Origin: Blastococcus sp. MG754426
GTDB taxonomy: Bacteria; Actinomycetota; Actinomycetes; Mycobacteriales; Geodermatophilaceae
DNA: 64,000 bases
NCBI RefSeq assembly: GCF_021699055.1
Contig: NZ_SSXC01000013.1
Span: 1 to 64,000, forward strand
Direction: 5' to 3'
Positions 25,454-36,394 of this stretch are shown here, one piece after another (positions within the stretch are counted from its first letter, which is position 1; every line of letters starts with the position of its first letter). A model generated the notes under the pieces. That model was not told where the DNA came from. It worked only from the letters and a program-made list of their open reading frames with translations, and made no database searches. A program made the position numbers and the translations under genes.

Positions 25454-25852
25454 GTGTTCGGTGTGACGGTCCGCGACCACATGATGATCGCCCACAGCTT
25501 CACCGGCGAGGTGTTCGGACCGGCCCAGCGGCTGCACGGCGCCACGTACGTCGTCGACGCCACCCTGCGCCGGGCGGAGCTCGACGCCGACGGCGTGGTC
25601 GTGGACATCGGCGCGGCCGCCGGGCTGCTGCACGAGGTGCTCGGCGAGCTGACCTACCGGAACCTGGACGACGACCCCGCGCTGGCCGGCACGAACACCA
25701 CGACCGAGGCGCTGGCCCGCGTGATCGCCGACCGGCTGGCGGACCGGATCCACCAGGGCGCGCTCGGGTCCGGCGGTCAGGCGCTGGCGGACCTGGCCGT
25801 CACCCTGCACGAGTCGCACGTCGCGTGGGCGACCTACGAACGGCCGCTGTGA
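25454..25852 (+). CDS. PTPS/QueD-like protein with altered active site
   Basis: Tunnel-fold protein of 132 residues clearly related to 6-pyruvoyl-tetrahydropterin synthase/QueD: AHSF and [18 protein letters not shown] near the start, [27 protein letters not shown], and a final [12 protein letters not shown]. Of the three zinc ligands, His14 and His28 remain but the third His is Ala30; the catalytic Cys is Ala24, and the Asp-His pair is Thr67-Tyr68. The pterin-anchoring Glu120 is kept. It may bind a pterin-like ligand with other chemistry. The GTG of the next gene overlaps its stop. Confidence 0.85.
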   Translation: MFGVTVRDHMMIAHSFTGEVFGPAQRLHGATYVVDATLRRAELDADGVVVDIGAAAGLLHEVLGELTYRNLDDDPALAGTNTTTEALARVIADRLADRIHQGALGSGGQALADLAVTLHESHVAWATYERPL

Positions 25853-26958
25853 GCGGACAGGGGCGTGCGCATCGCAGCGTGAACCGGGTCCACGTCGTCG
25901 TGCCGGCGGGCATCGACGACCCCGCCCGGGTCAGCGGCGGCAACCGCTACGACCGCGAGGTCTGCGACGACCTGCGCAGGGCCGGGTGGCAGGTCACCGA
26001 GATCGCCGCCGGGGGGTCGTGGCCGCGACCGGACCCGCCGGCGCTGGCCGCCCTGGCGCGCGCGCTGGACGCGCTGCCGGACGGCGCCCTGGTCCTCGCC
26101 GACGGGCTGGTCGCCTGCGCCGCCCGGACCGTGCTCGTACCCTGCTCCCGCCGCCTCCGGCTCGTGGTGCTGGTGCACATGGTCTTCGGCGGCGACGCCG
26201 TCGGGGCCGACGACGAGGCGGCGGTGCTCGCCGCCGCCCGGGCCGTGATCACCACCAGCCACTGGACGCGGCGCCGCCTGCTCGACCGCTACCACCTCGC
26301 CGCCGCCGGCCTGCACGTCGCCCGCCCCGGGACCGGACCGGCCCCCGTGAGCCCCCGGTCGGCCGGCGGCGGACGGCTGCTGTGCGTCGGGACGCTGGCG
26401 CCGGTCAAGGGCCAGGACCTGCTGCTCGCCGCCCTCGGGGACCTCGCCGGTCTCCCCTGGCGCTGCACGCTGGTCGGCTCCCGGGACCGGGACCCGCGCT
26501 TCGCCGCCGCGCTGGTGCGCCGGGCCGCGGCCACCGGGATCGGCGACCGCGTCCGGATGACCGGCGTCCGCACCGGGGAGGCGCTGCGCCGCGCGTACCA
26601 GGAGGCCGACCTGCTCGTCGTCCCCTCCCGGGCCGAGACCTACGGCATGGCGGTCACCGAGGCGCTGGCCGCCGGGCTGCCCGTGCTCGCGACCCGGGTC
26701 GGCGGCCTCCCGGAGTCGGTCGGGCGCACGGCCGCGGGCCCACCCGGTCTCCTCGTACCCCCGGCGCACCCGGCGGCCCTCGGCGCCGCCCTCGCCCGCT
26801 GGCTCACCGACCGCGCGCTCCGCGACCGCCTCCGGGACGCCGCCCTGCTCCGGCGCGAGACCCTGGAGCGCTGGCCGGCCACGGGGACGCGCGTCCGGGA
26901 GGTGCTGGCCGCGGTGGGCGCTGAACCGGATGCGCCGGCGATCCGTGTCGACCGGTGA
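25849..26958 (+). CDS. GT4-family glycosyltransferase (GT-B fold)
   Basis: Retaining glycosyltransferase of 369 residues. The N-terminal domain begins [19 protein letters not shown]; the donor domain has [19 protein letters not shown] and the E-x7-E motif in [20 protein letters not shown]. It probably uses a nucleotide sugar on the cytoplasmic side to decorate the island product. GTG 25849 overlaps the PTPS-like stop. The last part of the gene holds a perfect ECF-type promoter for the genes after it. Confidence 0.9.
   Translation: MSGQGRAHRSVNRVHVVVPAGIDDPARVSGGNRYDREVCDDLRRAGWQVTEIAAGGSWPRPDPPALAALARALDALPDGALVLADGLVACAARTVLVPCSRRLRLVVLVHMVFGGDAVGADDEAAVLAAARAVITTSHWTRRRLLDRYHLAAAGLHVARPGTGPAPVSPRSAGGGRLLCVGTLAPVKGQDLLLAALGDLAGLPWRCTLVGSRDRDPRFAAALVRRAAATGIGDRVRMTGVRTGEALRRAYQEADLLVVPSRAETYGMAVTEALAAGLPVLATRVGGLPESVGRTAAGPPGLLVPPAHPAALGAALARWLTDRALRDRLRDAALLRRETLERWPATGTRVREVLAAVGAEPDAPAIRVDR
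26922..26949 (+). promoter_or_regulatory. ECF-type promoter inside the 3' end of the GT4 gene
   Basis: TGAACC at 26922-26927, 16-base spacer, CGTGTC at 26944-26949. It equals the recalled SigL consensus and would start transcription near 26956, 22 bases before the flippase GTG, driving the last three genes. Confidence 0.75.
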
Positions 26959-26977
26959 GACGGACGGAGGCCGAGGG

Positions 26978-27976
26978 GTGAGCGGACGCGCGTGGGCGAG
27001 GGCACGCGTCCTCGGCGGCGTCCTGGTCCTCGCCGTCCTGGTCTGGCGGCTGGGGGCGGACCCGTTCCTGGACGGCATCCGCGGGCTGGGTCCGGGGGCG
27101 CTGCTCGCGGCGGCCGCCATCGGCGCCGGCACGACGGTCTGCTCGGCCTGGCGCTGGCGCGCCGTGGCCGCGGCGCTCGGGGTCGGGCTGCCGATGCGCG
27201 CGGCGGTCGCCGCCTACTACCGGGGGCAGCTGCTCAACAGCCTGCTCCCCGGCGGCGTGGTCGGGGACGTCTACCGCGGCGTGCGGCACGGGGCCGACGT
27301 CGGCGACCTGGGCCGCGCGCTGCGCGCCGTGGTCTGGGAACGGGTCGCGGGCCAGGTCGTCCAGGTGGCGATGGCGCTGGCGGTGCTGACGACGTTCCCC
27401 TCGCCGCTGCGGGGGCCGGCCCTCGCGGTAGCCGGCGTCGGCGCCGTGGCCGCGGGGGTCCTGCTGGCCACCGGGCGGGGTCTGGCGCTGCGCGGCCCGG
27501 TACGCCTGGCCCGCTTGGCCCGCGCGGTGCGGGTCGAGGCCCGGACGGCGCTGCTGCAGCCCTCCACGTGGCCGCCGGTGCTCGTCGCGTCCGTCCTCGC
27601 GGTGCTCGGCTACCTCGGCACCTTCCTGCTCGCCGCCCACGCCGCCGGCGTGCACGGCCCTCCCCCGCAGCTGCTCCCGCTGGCGCTCGTCGTCCTGCTG
27701 GCCGCGGCCATCCCGGTCAACGTCGGTGGCTGGGGACCACGGGAGGGCGTGGCCGCGTGGGTCTTCGCGACCGCCGGCTGGGGCGCCGCCGCCGGCGCGA
27801 GCGTGGCCACCGCCTTCGGCGTGCTGGTCCTGGTGTCGGTGCTGCCCGGCGTCCTCGTCCTCGTCGCCGACCGGAGGCACCCGCCACGGCCGCGCACCGC
27901 CCCCACCACGGTGCGCCGGCCGGGGGACGACCACGTGCAGGACGAGGCTCGAGAGGACGGTGCACTGCATGGCTGA
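26978..27976 (+). CDS. UPF0104 / LPG-synthase-type membrane protein, flippase-like
   Basis: Polytopic membrane protein of 332 residues with about eight hydrophobic helices, of the lysylphosphatidylglycerol synthase transmembrane family (UPF0104, AglD-like). The NSLLPGGVVGDVYRG and IPVNVGGWGPREGVAAW segments are the conserved loops. Relatives move or modify glycolipids. It has no aminoacyl-transfer domain. GTG 26978 has GGAGG 7 bases upstream and its own ECF-type promoter. Overlaps the RibD-like gene by 8 bases. Confidence 0.85.
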   Translation: MSGRAWARARVLGGVLVLAVLVWRLGADPFLDGIRGLGPGALLAAAAIGAGTTVCSAWRWRAVAAALGVGLPMRAAVAAYYRGQLLNSLLPGGVVGDVYRGVRHGADVGDLGRALRAVVWERVAGQVVQVAMALAVLTTFPSPLRGPALAVAGVGAVAAGVLLATGRGLALRGPVRLARLARAVRVEARTALLQPSTWPPVLVASVLAVLGYLGTFLLAAHAAGVHGPPPQLLPLALVVLLAAAIPVNVGGWGPREGVAAWVFATAGWGAAAGASVATAFGVLVLVSVLPGVLVLVADRRHPPRPRTAPTTVRRPGDDHVQDEAREDGALHG

Positions 27977-28688
27977 CCGGCCCTACACCCTGCTCAGCTG
28001 CGGCATGTCGATCGACGGGTACCTGGACGGCACGGACGCCGCCAGGCTGCTCCTGTCCAACGACGCCGACTTCGACCGGGTCGACGCGGAGCGAGCCCGC
28101 TGCGACGCGATCCTGGTCGGCGCCGCCACGGTCCGGAACGACAACCCCCGGCTCCTGGTCCGGTCGGCCGCCCGGCGGGCCGAGCGGGTGGGGCGCGGGC
28201 TGCCCGCGTCCCCGGCCAAGGTGACGCTCACCCGGCGGGGAGAGCTCCCACCCTCGGCCGCCTTCTTCACCACGGGGGACGCGGAGAAGATCGTCTACTG
28301 CCCCACCGGGGCAGCCGGCGACGTCCGGCAGCGGCTCGGCGGGTTCGCGACCGTCGTCGACACGGGCCCGGCGGCGGACGTCGACCCGGCGGCCGTGCTG
28401 GAGGACCTCTCCGCCCGCGGCGTCGACCGGGTGATGGTCGAGGGCGGCGGCACGGTGCTCACCCAGTTCCTCACCGCGGACCTGGCCGACGAGCTGCACC
28501 TCGTGGTGGCGCCCCTGTTCGTCGGCGACTCCCGCGCGCCGCGGCTGGTCCGGGACGGCTGCTTCCCGTGGCGCGACCACCACCGGGCGGCCCTGGCCGG
28601 GGTCGCGCAGATCGGCGACGTGGCGCTGCTCCGTTACGCCCTCTCCGACCGCTTCTGCGCCGAGCACGTCACGGGAGAGGACCGATGA
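27969..28688 (+). CDS. RibD C-terminal-type pyrimidine reductase
   Basis: Reductase of 239 residues of the RibD C-terminal/dihydrofolate-reductase-like family. Family segments: [45 protein letters not shown] and [14 protein letters not shown]. It lacks the deaminase domain of full RibD. NADPH-dependent reduction of the ribose of a diaminopyrimidine, the product of the next gene, is the natural hypothesis. ATG 27969 lies inside the end of the flippase gene. Confidence 0.85.
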   Translation: MADRPYTLLSCGMSIDGYLDGTDAARLLLSNDADFDRVDAERARCDAILVGAATVRNDNPRLLVRSAARRAERVGRGLPASPAKVTLTRRGELPPSAAFFTTGDAEKIVYCPTGAAGDVRQRLGGFATVVDTGPAADVDPAAVLEDLSARGVDRVMVEGGGTVLTQFLTADLADELHLVVAPLFVGDSRAPRLVRDGCFPWRDHHRAALAGVAQIGDVALLRYALSDRFCAEHVTGEDR

Positions 28689-29338
28689 CGGCGCCGCTGC
28701 CCGCGGCGCAGCTGCGCACCCGGGTGCGCGTCCCCCTCCGCTTCCCCGACGGCTACGCCACCACGGCCGTGGTGAGCAGCTTCCACGGCCTCGTCGACGG
28801 TCGCGAGCACCTGGCCCTCGCGCTCGGCGAGCCGGCCGCCGTCCCGCTGGTCCGGCTACACAGCGAGTGCCTGACCGGCGACGTCTTCGGCAGCCAGCGC
28901 TGCGACTGCGGGCCCCAGCTGCGCGAGGCGGTGGAGCGGATCACGGTGGCCGGCGGTCACCTGCTGTACCTCCGCCAGGAGGGGCGGGGCATCGGCCTCT
29001 ACGACAAGCTCGACGCCTACGCGCTGCAGGACACCGGTCTGGACACGTACGAGGCGAACATCGCGCTCGGCCACCAACCCGACGAGCGGGACTACACGGC
29101 CGCCGCCCAGATGCTGCACGCCCTGGGCGTGCCCGCGCTGTCCCTGCTGAGCAACAACCCGGACAAGGCGGCCCAGCTGACCCGGCTCGGGCTCACCGTG
29201 GCGGAGCAGGTCCCGACCGGTGTGCACGTGTCCCCCGCGAACGTCACCTACCTGTCCGCCAAGGCCCGGCGCGGCCACGACGGCCTGCACCGGGCGGCGC
29301 TCCTCGCCGACGGGACGTCCGAGGTACCGGCCGGCTGA
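28685..29338 (+). CDS. ribA: GTP cyclohydrolase II
   Basis: Enzyme of 217 residues that opens the imidazole ring of GTP to give 2,5-diamino-6-ribosylamino-pyrimidinone phosphate. The zinc ligands Cys62, Cys73 and Cys75 lie in [28 protein letters not shown] and LLSNNPDK complete the active site, and the Tyr of AYALQD is kept. There is no fused RibB domain. ATG 28685 overlaps the previous stop. Last gene of the island operon. No ribB, ribE or ribH lies near, so it most likely feeds a special product rather than riboflavin. Confidence 0.93.
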   Translation: MTAPLPAAQLRTRVRVPLRFPDGYATTAVVSSFHGLVDGREHLALALGEPAAVPLVRLHSECLTGDVFGSQRCDCGPQLREAVERITVAGGHLLYLRQEGRGIGLYDKLDAYALQDTGLDTYEANIALGHQPDERDYTAAAQMLHALGVPALSLLSNNPDKAAQLTRLGLTVAEQVPTGVHVSPANVTYLSAKARRGHDGLHRAALLADGTSEVPAG

Positions 29339-29347
29339 CCGGTGCAC

Positions 29348-29387
29348 GACGACGCCCCGCCGACCGGTCGGTCAGCGGGGCGTCGTC
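29348..29387. terminator. bidirectional terminator between ribA and secA
   Basis: Perfect 13-bp stem, arms 29348-29360 and 29375-29387; the 14-base loop contains a further palindrome. It lies between two convergent genes. Confidence 0.8.
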
Positions 29388-29405
29388 GGCGGGGCGGGAG
29401 CCCGC

Positions 29406-32426
<3,021 letters not shown>

Positions 32427-32432
32427 GACCCC

Positions 32433-32438
32433 AGCGTA
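32433..32438 (-). promoter_or_regulatory. -10 element, leaderless promoter of secA
   Basis: TACGCT on the minus strand, 6 bases before the secA GTG at 32426. The divergent PPOX gene has the same hexamer at the same distance. Confidence 0.55.
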
Positions 32439-32497
32439 GGCGGCCCGGCCACGGCTGCGGACGTGGCGACCGCCCGGGGCACCACGCGTCGCATCCG

Positions 32498-32503
32498 TAC
32501 GCT
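32498..32503 (+). promoter_or_regulatory. -10 element, leaderless promoter of the PPOX gene
   Basis: TACGCT, 6 bases before the ATG at 32510. Confidence 0.55.
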
Positions 32504-32509
32504 GCAGCG

Positions 32510-32902
32510 ATGGCTCGCGATCCGTCCGACCCGGGCGCCGGACTGCTGGAGTTCCTCACCGAGCGGCACCTCGCGACGCTGACCACGCTGCGTCCCGACG
32601 GCACGCCGCACGTCGTGCCGGTCGGCGTCACCTACGACGCGGCGACGGCCACCGCCCGGGTGATCACCTCGGGCACCTCCGCCAAGGCCCGGCACGTCCG
32701 GGCGGGGCAGGCGCGGGTCGCCGTCTGCCAGGTCGACGGGCGGCGCTGGGCCACGCTGGAGGGGGCGGCGGTCGTGCGCGACGACGCCGCATCGGTGGCC
32801 GACGCCGTCGAGCGGTACGCGCGGCGGTACCGCCGGCCCCGGGAGAACCCGGCCCGGGTGGTCATCGAGATCTCGGTGGACCGCATCCTCGGCAACGCCT
32901 GA
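32510..32902 (+). CDS. PPOX-class (FDOR) flavin/F420-dependent protein
   Basis: Split beta-barrel protein of 130 residues of the pyridoxamine-phosphate oxidase-like family. [31 protein letters not shown] and TSAKARHV are typical of the F420-binding FDOR-B branch (Rv1155-like). It may reduce small molecules with F420H2, which fits the F420 genes at 52-54 kb. The flavin or F420 choice cannot be settled by eye. Confidence 0.85.
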   Translation: MARDPSDPGAGLLEFLTERHLATLTTLRPDGTPHVVPVGVTYDAATATARVITSGTSAKARHVRAGQARVAVCQVDGRRWATLEGAAVVRDDAASVADAVERYARRYRRPRENPARVVIEISVDRILGNA

Positions 32903-33043
32903 GGGAACACCCCGTCCCTCTCCCCGCTCGCAGGCTCGCAGGACCCGGAGGTGCGGGCCTGCCCGGACCAGCGCGACGGCAGCCGCACCGACGCGGTGCT
33001 GTTCGGGCGGCTCGCCCGCGACCGAGCGCGGCTCACCGGGGGT

Positions 33044-33078
33044 GGAGCGGGGCACGACCGGCGGCCGTGCCCCGCTCC
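33044..33078 (-). terminator. terminator after hpf
   Basis: Perfect 13-bp stem, arms 33044-33056 and 33066-33078, loop 9 bases, starting 2 bases after the hpf stop codon. It also faces the convergent PPOX gene. Confidence 0.75.
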
Positions 33079-33080
33079 GG

Positions 33081-33773
33081 TCAGGCGTTCGCCGGTTGCG
33101 CGACCGCGGCCGGCGCGGACGCCGGGGCGCCGCCGTCCTGCGACACGGGCGCGAGGCGGATGAGGCCGTAGTCGTAGGCGTGCCGGCGGTAGACGACCGT
33201 CGGCTGGCCGGTGTCGGCGCACTGGAACAGGAAGAAGTCGTGGCCGACCAGCTCCATCTCGTGGAGCGCCTGGTCGACGGTCATCGGCGTCGCCGGGTGG
33301 TGCTTCTCCCGGACGATCTGCCCGGGCAGGTGCTCGTCGAGGTCGGTGACGTGCGGTCCCGAGGCCAGCTCGCGGTCGAGCTCGAGCTGCTGCTCGATGG
33401 TCATCTCGGGGTGGCCGGTGTCCGGTGCGGCACCGGTCAGGCGCACGCTGTCGGGGGTCCGGCGGCCGTGGTGCACCCGGCGGCGGTCCGCCGCCCGGCG
33501 CAGCCGGTTGTCCAGCTTCCCGCTGGCCAGGTCGAGCGCCGCGTAGAAGTCCGGGCCCGCGGCCTCGGCGCGGACCACCGGACCCTTGCCGCGCAGCGTG
33601 ATCTCCACGCGCTGGCAGCTGGCCGACTGGCGGGGGTTCTTCTCGTGGAACAGCTCGACGTCGATGCGGGACAGCTTGGCGTCGAAGCGCTCCAGCTGCC
33701 CGACCTTGTCCTCGACGTGTTGGCGGTAGTGCTCGGGGACTTCGACGTTGCGACCACGGACCACGATCTCCAT
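33081..33773 (-). CDS. hpf: ribosome hibernation promoting factor, long form
   Basis: Long HPF of 230 residues. The N-terminal domain binds the 30S decoding region (MEIVVRGRNVEVPEHYRQHV), and after a variable linker the C-terminal domain (MTVDQALHEMELVGHDFFLF, YDYGLIRLAPV) dimerises to form 100S ribosomes. ATG 33773 is chosen as it follows GGGAGG and begins the domain. Corresponds to Rv3241c. Confidence 0.92.
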   Translation of the reverse strand: MEIVVRGRNVEVPEHYRQHVEDKVGQLERFDAKLSRIDVELFHEKNPRQSASCQRVEITLRGKGPVVRAEAAGPDFYAALDLASGKLDNRLRRAADRRRVHHGRRTPDSVRLTGAAPDTGHPEMTIEQQLELDRELASGPHVTDLDEHLPGQIVREKHHPATPMTVDQALHEMELVGHDFFLFQCADTGQPTVVYRRHAYDYGLIRLAPVSQDGGAPASAPAAVAQPANA

Positions 33774-33813
33774 GAGACCTCCCGGTTGGGGACGGGCTTC
33801 GGTCGCTTCGACG

Positions 33814-34578
33814 CTAGTCCCTCCCACGGGACCGCGACAGTCGATCGAGGTCGCCGGGCCGGCCCGCCCCGGGTGGCCCCGCCGGCGCCCGCGGGGTGGC
33901 CGCGACGACCGCTGCGACCACCGGGCCGGCCGCTCCGGGGGCGGCTCCCAGCACCCGCGCCGCCTCGGTCAGCGTGGCCCCGGTGGTGACCACGTCGTCC
34001 ACCAGCACGACCAGGGCACCGGCGGGTCCCCCCGGGCCGGCGACCTCGAACGTGCCGGTCAGGTTGGCGCGTCGCTCGGCGGCGGACAGCCCGGAGGAGT
34101 CCCTGACGCGGCCCCGGCGGCGCAGCACCCGCCTCTCGCCGGCCACCACCCCGGCCGCCCGCAGCTCGGCCACGGCCTGCCGGGTCAGCTCGCGCACGTG
34201 GTCCCGGCCCCGGGACCGGAGGGCGGCGCGGGACGCGGGGACGGGCACGAGCAGCAGCGGCGGCTGCCCGTCCACGCCCAGCCGGACGGCGGCGACGGCG
34301 AGGGCCAGCGCGGTGCCCAGCGGCGCGGCGAGCTCCGCCCGCCCCTGCTCCTTGAAGGCGTTGACCACGGGGCGGACCGGCCCGGCGTAGGCAGCGGCGG
34401 CGACCGTCGGGGGGAAGCCCGCCGGGAACCGCCGGGGCGAGGCCAGGTGCGGCGTCGACAGCAGCCGGGCGCAGCGGGGGCACAGCACCACCCCCGGCGC
34501 CCCGCACCCGGCGCAGCAGCGGGGCAGCACGAGATCGGCCAGCGCCGCCCCCACCCTGCCGATCGTCGCGCTGAGCAC
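33814..34578 (-). CDS. ComF family phosphoribosyltransferase-like protein
   Basis: Protein of 254 residues. A zinc-finger-like CCAGCGAPGVVLCPRC segment is followed by a phosphoribosyltransferase fold with the PRPP motif VVLVDDVVTTGATLTEA. ComF proteins act in DNA uptake or processing in competent bacteria; their role in actinobacteria is unclear. Two GTGs are possible, 34581 and 34578; the second stands 6 bases after TAGGGT and fits a leaderless message. Corresponds to Rv3242c. Confidence 0.85.
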   Translation of the reverse strand: MLSATIGRVGAALADLVLPRCCAGCGAPGVVLCPRCARLLSTPHLASPRRFPAGFPPTVAAAAYAGPVRPVVNAFKEQGRAELAAPLGTALALAVAAVRLGVDGQPPLLLVPVPASRAALRSRGRDHVRELTRQAVAELRAAGVVAGERRVLRRRGRVRDSSGLSAAERRANLTGTFEVAGPGGPAGALVVLVDDVVTTGATLTEAARVLGAAPGAAGPVVAAVVAATPRAPAGPPGAGRPGDLDRLSRSRGRD

Positions 34579-34584
34579 CACGGC

Positions 34585-34590
34585 ACCCTA
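34585..34590 (-). promoter_or_regulatory. -10 element, leaderless promoter of the ComF gene
   Basis: TAGGGT on the minus strand, 6 bases before GTG 34578. It lies at the edge of a dispersed repeat copy (34592-34645). Confidence 0.5.
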
Positions 34591-34591
34591 T

Positions 34592-34645
34592 GGCCCCGTC
34601 CGGAGGCTCGGGCCGAGCGTGAGGGGCCTGAGGAGACGGGTCCTC
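34592..34645 (-). repeat. dispersed palindromic element, copy 1 (degenerate)
   Basis: Outer arms CCCCGTC (34594-34600) and GACGGG (34635-34640) around a CTCG-rich centre, with AGGACC facing the lpqB stop. A weaker member of the family seen at 39, 45, 49, 51.5, 53 and 57 kb. Confidence 0.5.
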
Positions 34646-34666
34646 CACCTGTGGACGGCGCCCGGC

Positions 34667-36394
34667 TCAGGACGGGTAGAAGGGCGCCGTCCCGGGCAGC
34701 GGCTCGGCGCCGCGGACGAGGGTCACCCACCGGCCGCCGGAGAGCTGCCAGATCGTGGCACCGGCGCTCACCAGCGCCTGCCGCGACGGGGCGACCGCGA
34801 GCGCGGTCGGCTGGCTGGGCAGTCCGGAGGTGGAGACCGGGGACAGCCCCCACCCGTCGACGCCGACCGTGTACGGGACGATGCGCTCCTCCCCCGCGTC
34901 CCCCGCGAGCACCATGAGGCTGCCGCTGTCGCGCCAGCCGACGTCGATGACCCCGGTCAGGGTGGGCGCCACGTCCCGGAGGTCGCGCAGCACCACCGCG
35001 CCGTCGTCCGCGGACCGGACCACGGTGCCGACGTGCACCCGGCGGCCCTGGGCCCCCTCGACCACGACGGCGGCGCGCACGCCGTCGGGCGAGAGCTGCA
35101 GCACGTCGGCGCGGCCGAGCCCGGGGAGGGTGGGGGCGGTGACCGGCTGCGGCGGCCCACCGGCGGGCACCCGGACGAGCTCCGTGCCGTCCCGCACCAC
35201 CCACGCCTCGGTGCGCGTGGCGGCGACGGTGGGGGCGCTGATCGAGCCCCCGCTGAGCACCTGGGCCAGCTCGCCGCCGTAGGGGCCGGCGAGCAGGGTC
35301 GCCCCCGCCTCGTCGGTGCGGACGCCGGTGAGGAAGGACAGCTGGCCGCCGGCCGCCGCGACGGCGGCGCTCTCCAGCCCGTAGCGCCCCTCCCCGGCCG
35401 GGCCGGGGACCGGGTCGCCGCGCGGGACCGTCTCCACGGCCCCGGCGTCGATGTAGTGGCCGACCCCGTCCACCGGGACCGCATCCGGGTCGAAGGAGGC
35501 CCAGTCCTCGATCGTCTGCTGCTGCGGGACGCCGTCGGGGGTGATCGGCTCCCCGTCGAGCAGGACGACGACGTTGACGATCCGCGGGCGGACCAGCTGC
35601 TGCAGGCTCCACACCAGCTGCGCGGAGACCTCGGCGAGCAGCGGGGCGGGCTCCGCCGGCAGGCCGGTGAGCTCCACCGTCGCGGTCTGCCCCTCGACGG
35701 TGACCGACGAGGTCAGCTCCACACCGCTCAGCGGGTTGACGACGCCGGCGGCCAGCGCCGCCGACGGCCCGGTGATCAGGCGCTCCACCAGCACGGTGGG
35801 CTGGGACTCGCCGCGGATGAGGTAGCGCGGGTCGGGGACCACGCGGGAGTAGGTCGGGTCGAGGAAGTAGGCGTCCACCGGGTCGTAGAGCCGCCGGAAG
35901 TCGGGCTCGAGCATGATCAGGCCGTCGGGCGGGTTGGTGATCCGCCACTCGCCGTCGACCTGCTCCAGGGTGAAGTCGCGGCTGAAGACGCCCCGGTCGG
36001 CCACGGTGAACACGCCGCGGGGGTCGACGGTGCCGATGAGGTTGGCGGTCACGGTGACCGCGCCCTCGTCCGTCGTCACCACCGCGTAGTCGGTGCCGAT
36101 GACGCTGATCCCGCTGTCGTCCGCCCACGTCTCGGCCGGCCCCGGCGCGAGGTACTGCCGGGCCACCGGGTGGCGCCGGACGGTGCTCGCGGCGGCGTCG
36201 ATGAACTGGCGCACGATCTCCTCGGCGCTGGCGCCCGCCACCGGGGCGACCGGCTCGATGCCGACGGCCTCGGGCACCCGGGCCGGCGCCTGGGTGATCA
36301 GCACCGTGGCCGAGTCGGTGGGCACGGTGGAGCAGGAGACCAGGGTCAGCACCGCGGTGAGCAGCGCCAGCACCACGGGCGCGCGCCGGGTCAC
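34667..36394 (-). CDS. lpqB: lipoprotein LpqB, GerMN and beta-propeller
   Basis: Lipoprotein of 575 residues that works with the MtrAB two-component system. The signal peptide ends with lipobox LVSC, followed by a GerMN domain (LVERLITGPSAALAAGVVNPLSG region) and a C-terminal propeller. In mycobacteria LpqB binds MtrB and modulates MtrA phosphorylation. GTG 36394 overlaps the mtrB stop (GTGA), so lpqB is translated with mtrB. Confidence 0.95.
   Translation of the reverse strand: MTRRAPVVLALLTAVLTLVSCSTVPTDSATVLITQAPARVPEAVGIEPVAPVAGASAEEIVRQFIDAAASTVRRHPVARQYLAPGPAETWADDSGISVIGTDYAVVTTDEGAVTVTANLIGTVDPRGVFTVADRGVFSRDFTLEQVDGEWRITNPPDGLIMLEPDFRRLYDPVDAYFLDPTYSRVVPDPRYLIRGESQPTVLVERLITGPSAALAAGVVNPLSGVELTSSVTVEGQTATVELTGLPAEPAPLLAEVSAQLVWSLQQLVRPRIVNVVVLLDGEPITPDGVPQQQTIEDWASFDPDAVPVDGVGHYIDAGAVETVPRGDPVPGPAGEGRYGLESAAVAAAGGQLSFLTGVRTDEAGATLLAGPYGGELAQVLSGGSISAPTVAATRTEAWVVRDGTELVRVPAGGPPQPVTAPTLPGLGRADVLQLSPDGVRAAVVVEGAQGRRVHVGTVVRSADDGAVVLRDLRDVAPTLTGVIDVGWRDSGSLMVLAGDAGEERIVPYTVGVDGWGLSPVSTSGLPSQPTALAVAPSRQALVSAGATIWQLSGGRWVTLVRGAEPLPGTAPFYPS

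Noticed and set aside
25880-25904. Fifth ECF-type promoter
   Set aside because: TGAACC is present but CGTGCC follows after 13, not 16, bases.
25454-29338. Queuosine or riboflavin operon
   Set aside because: No QueC, QueE, ribB, ribE or ribH; the QueD-like protein lacks catalytic residues; membrane and glycosyl genes do not belong to either pathway.
32903-32960. Further copy of the palindromic element after the PPOX gene
   Set aside because: GGAAC and CCCCGTCCC words are present but the arms do not pair and the ends are in another order.
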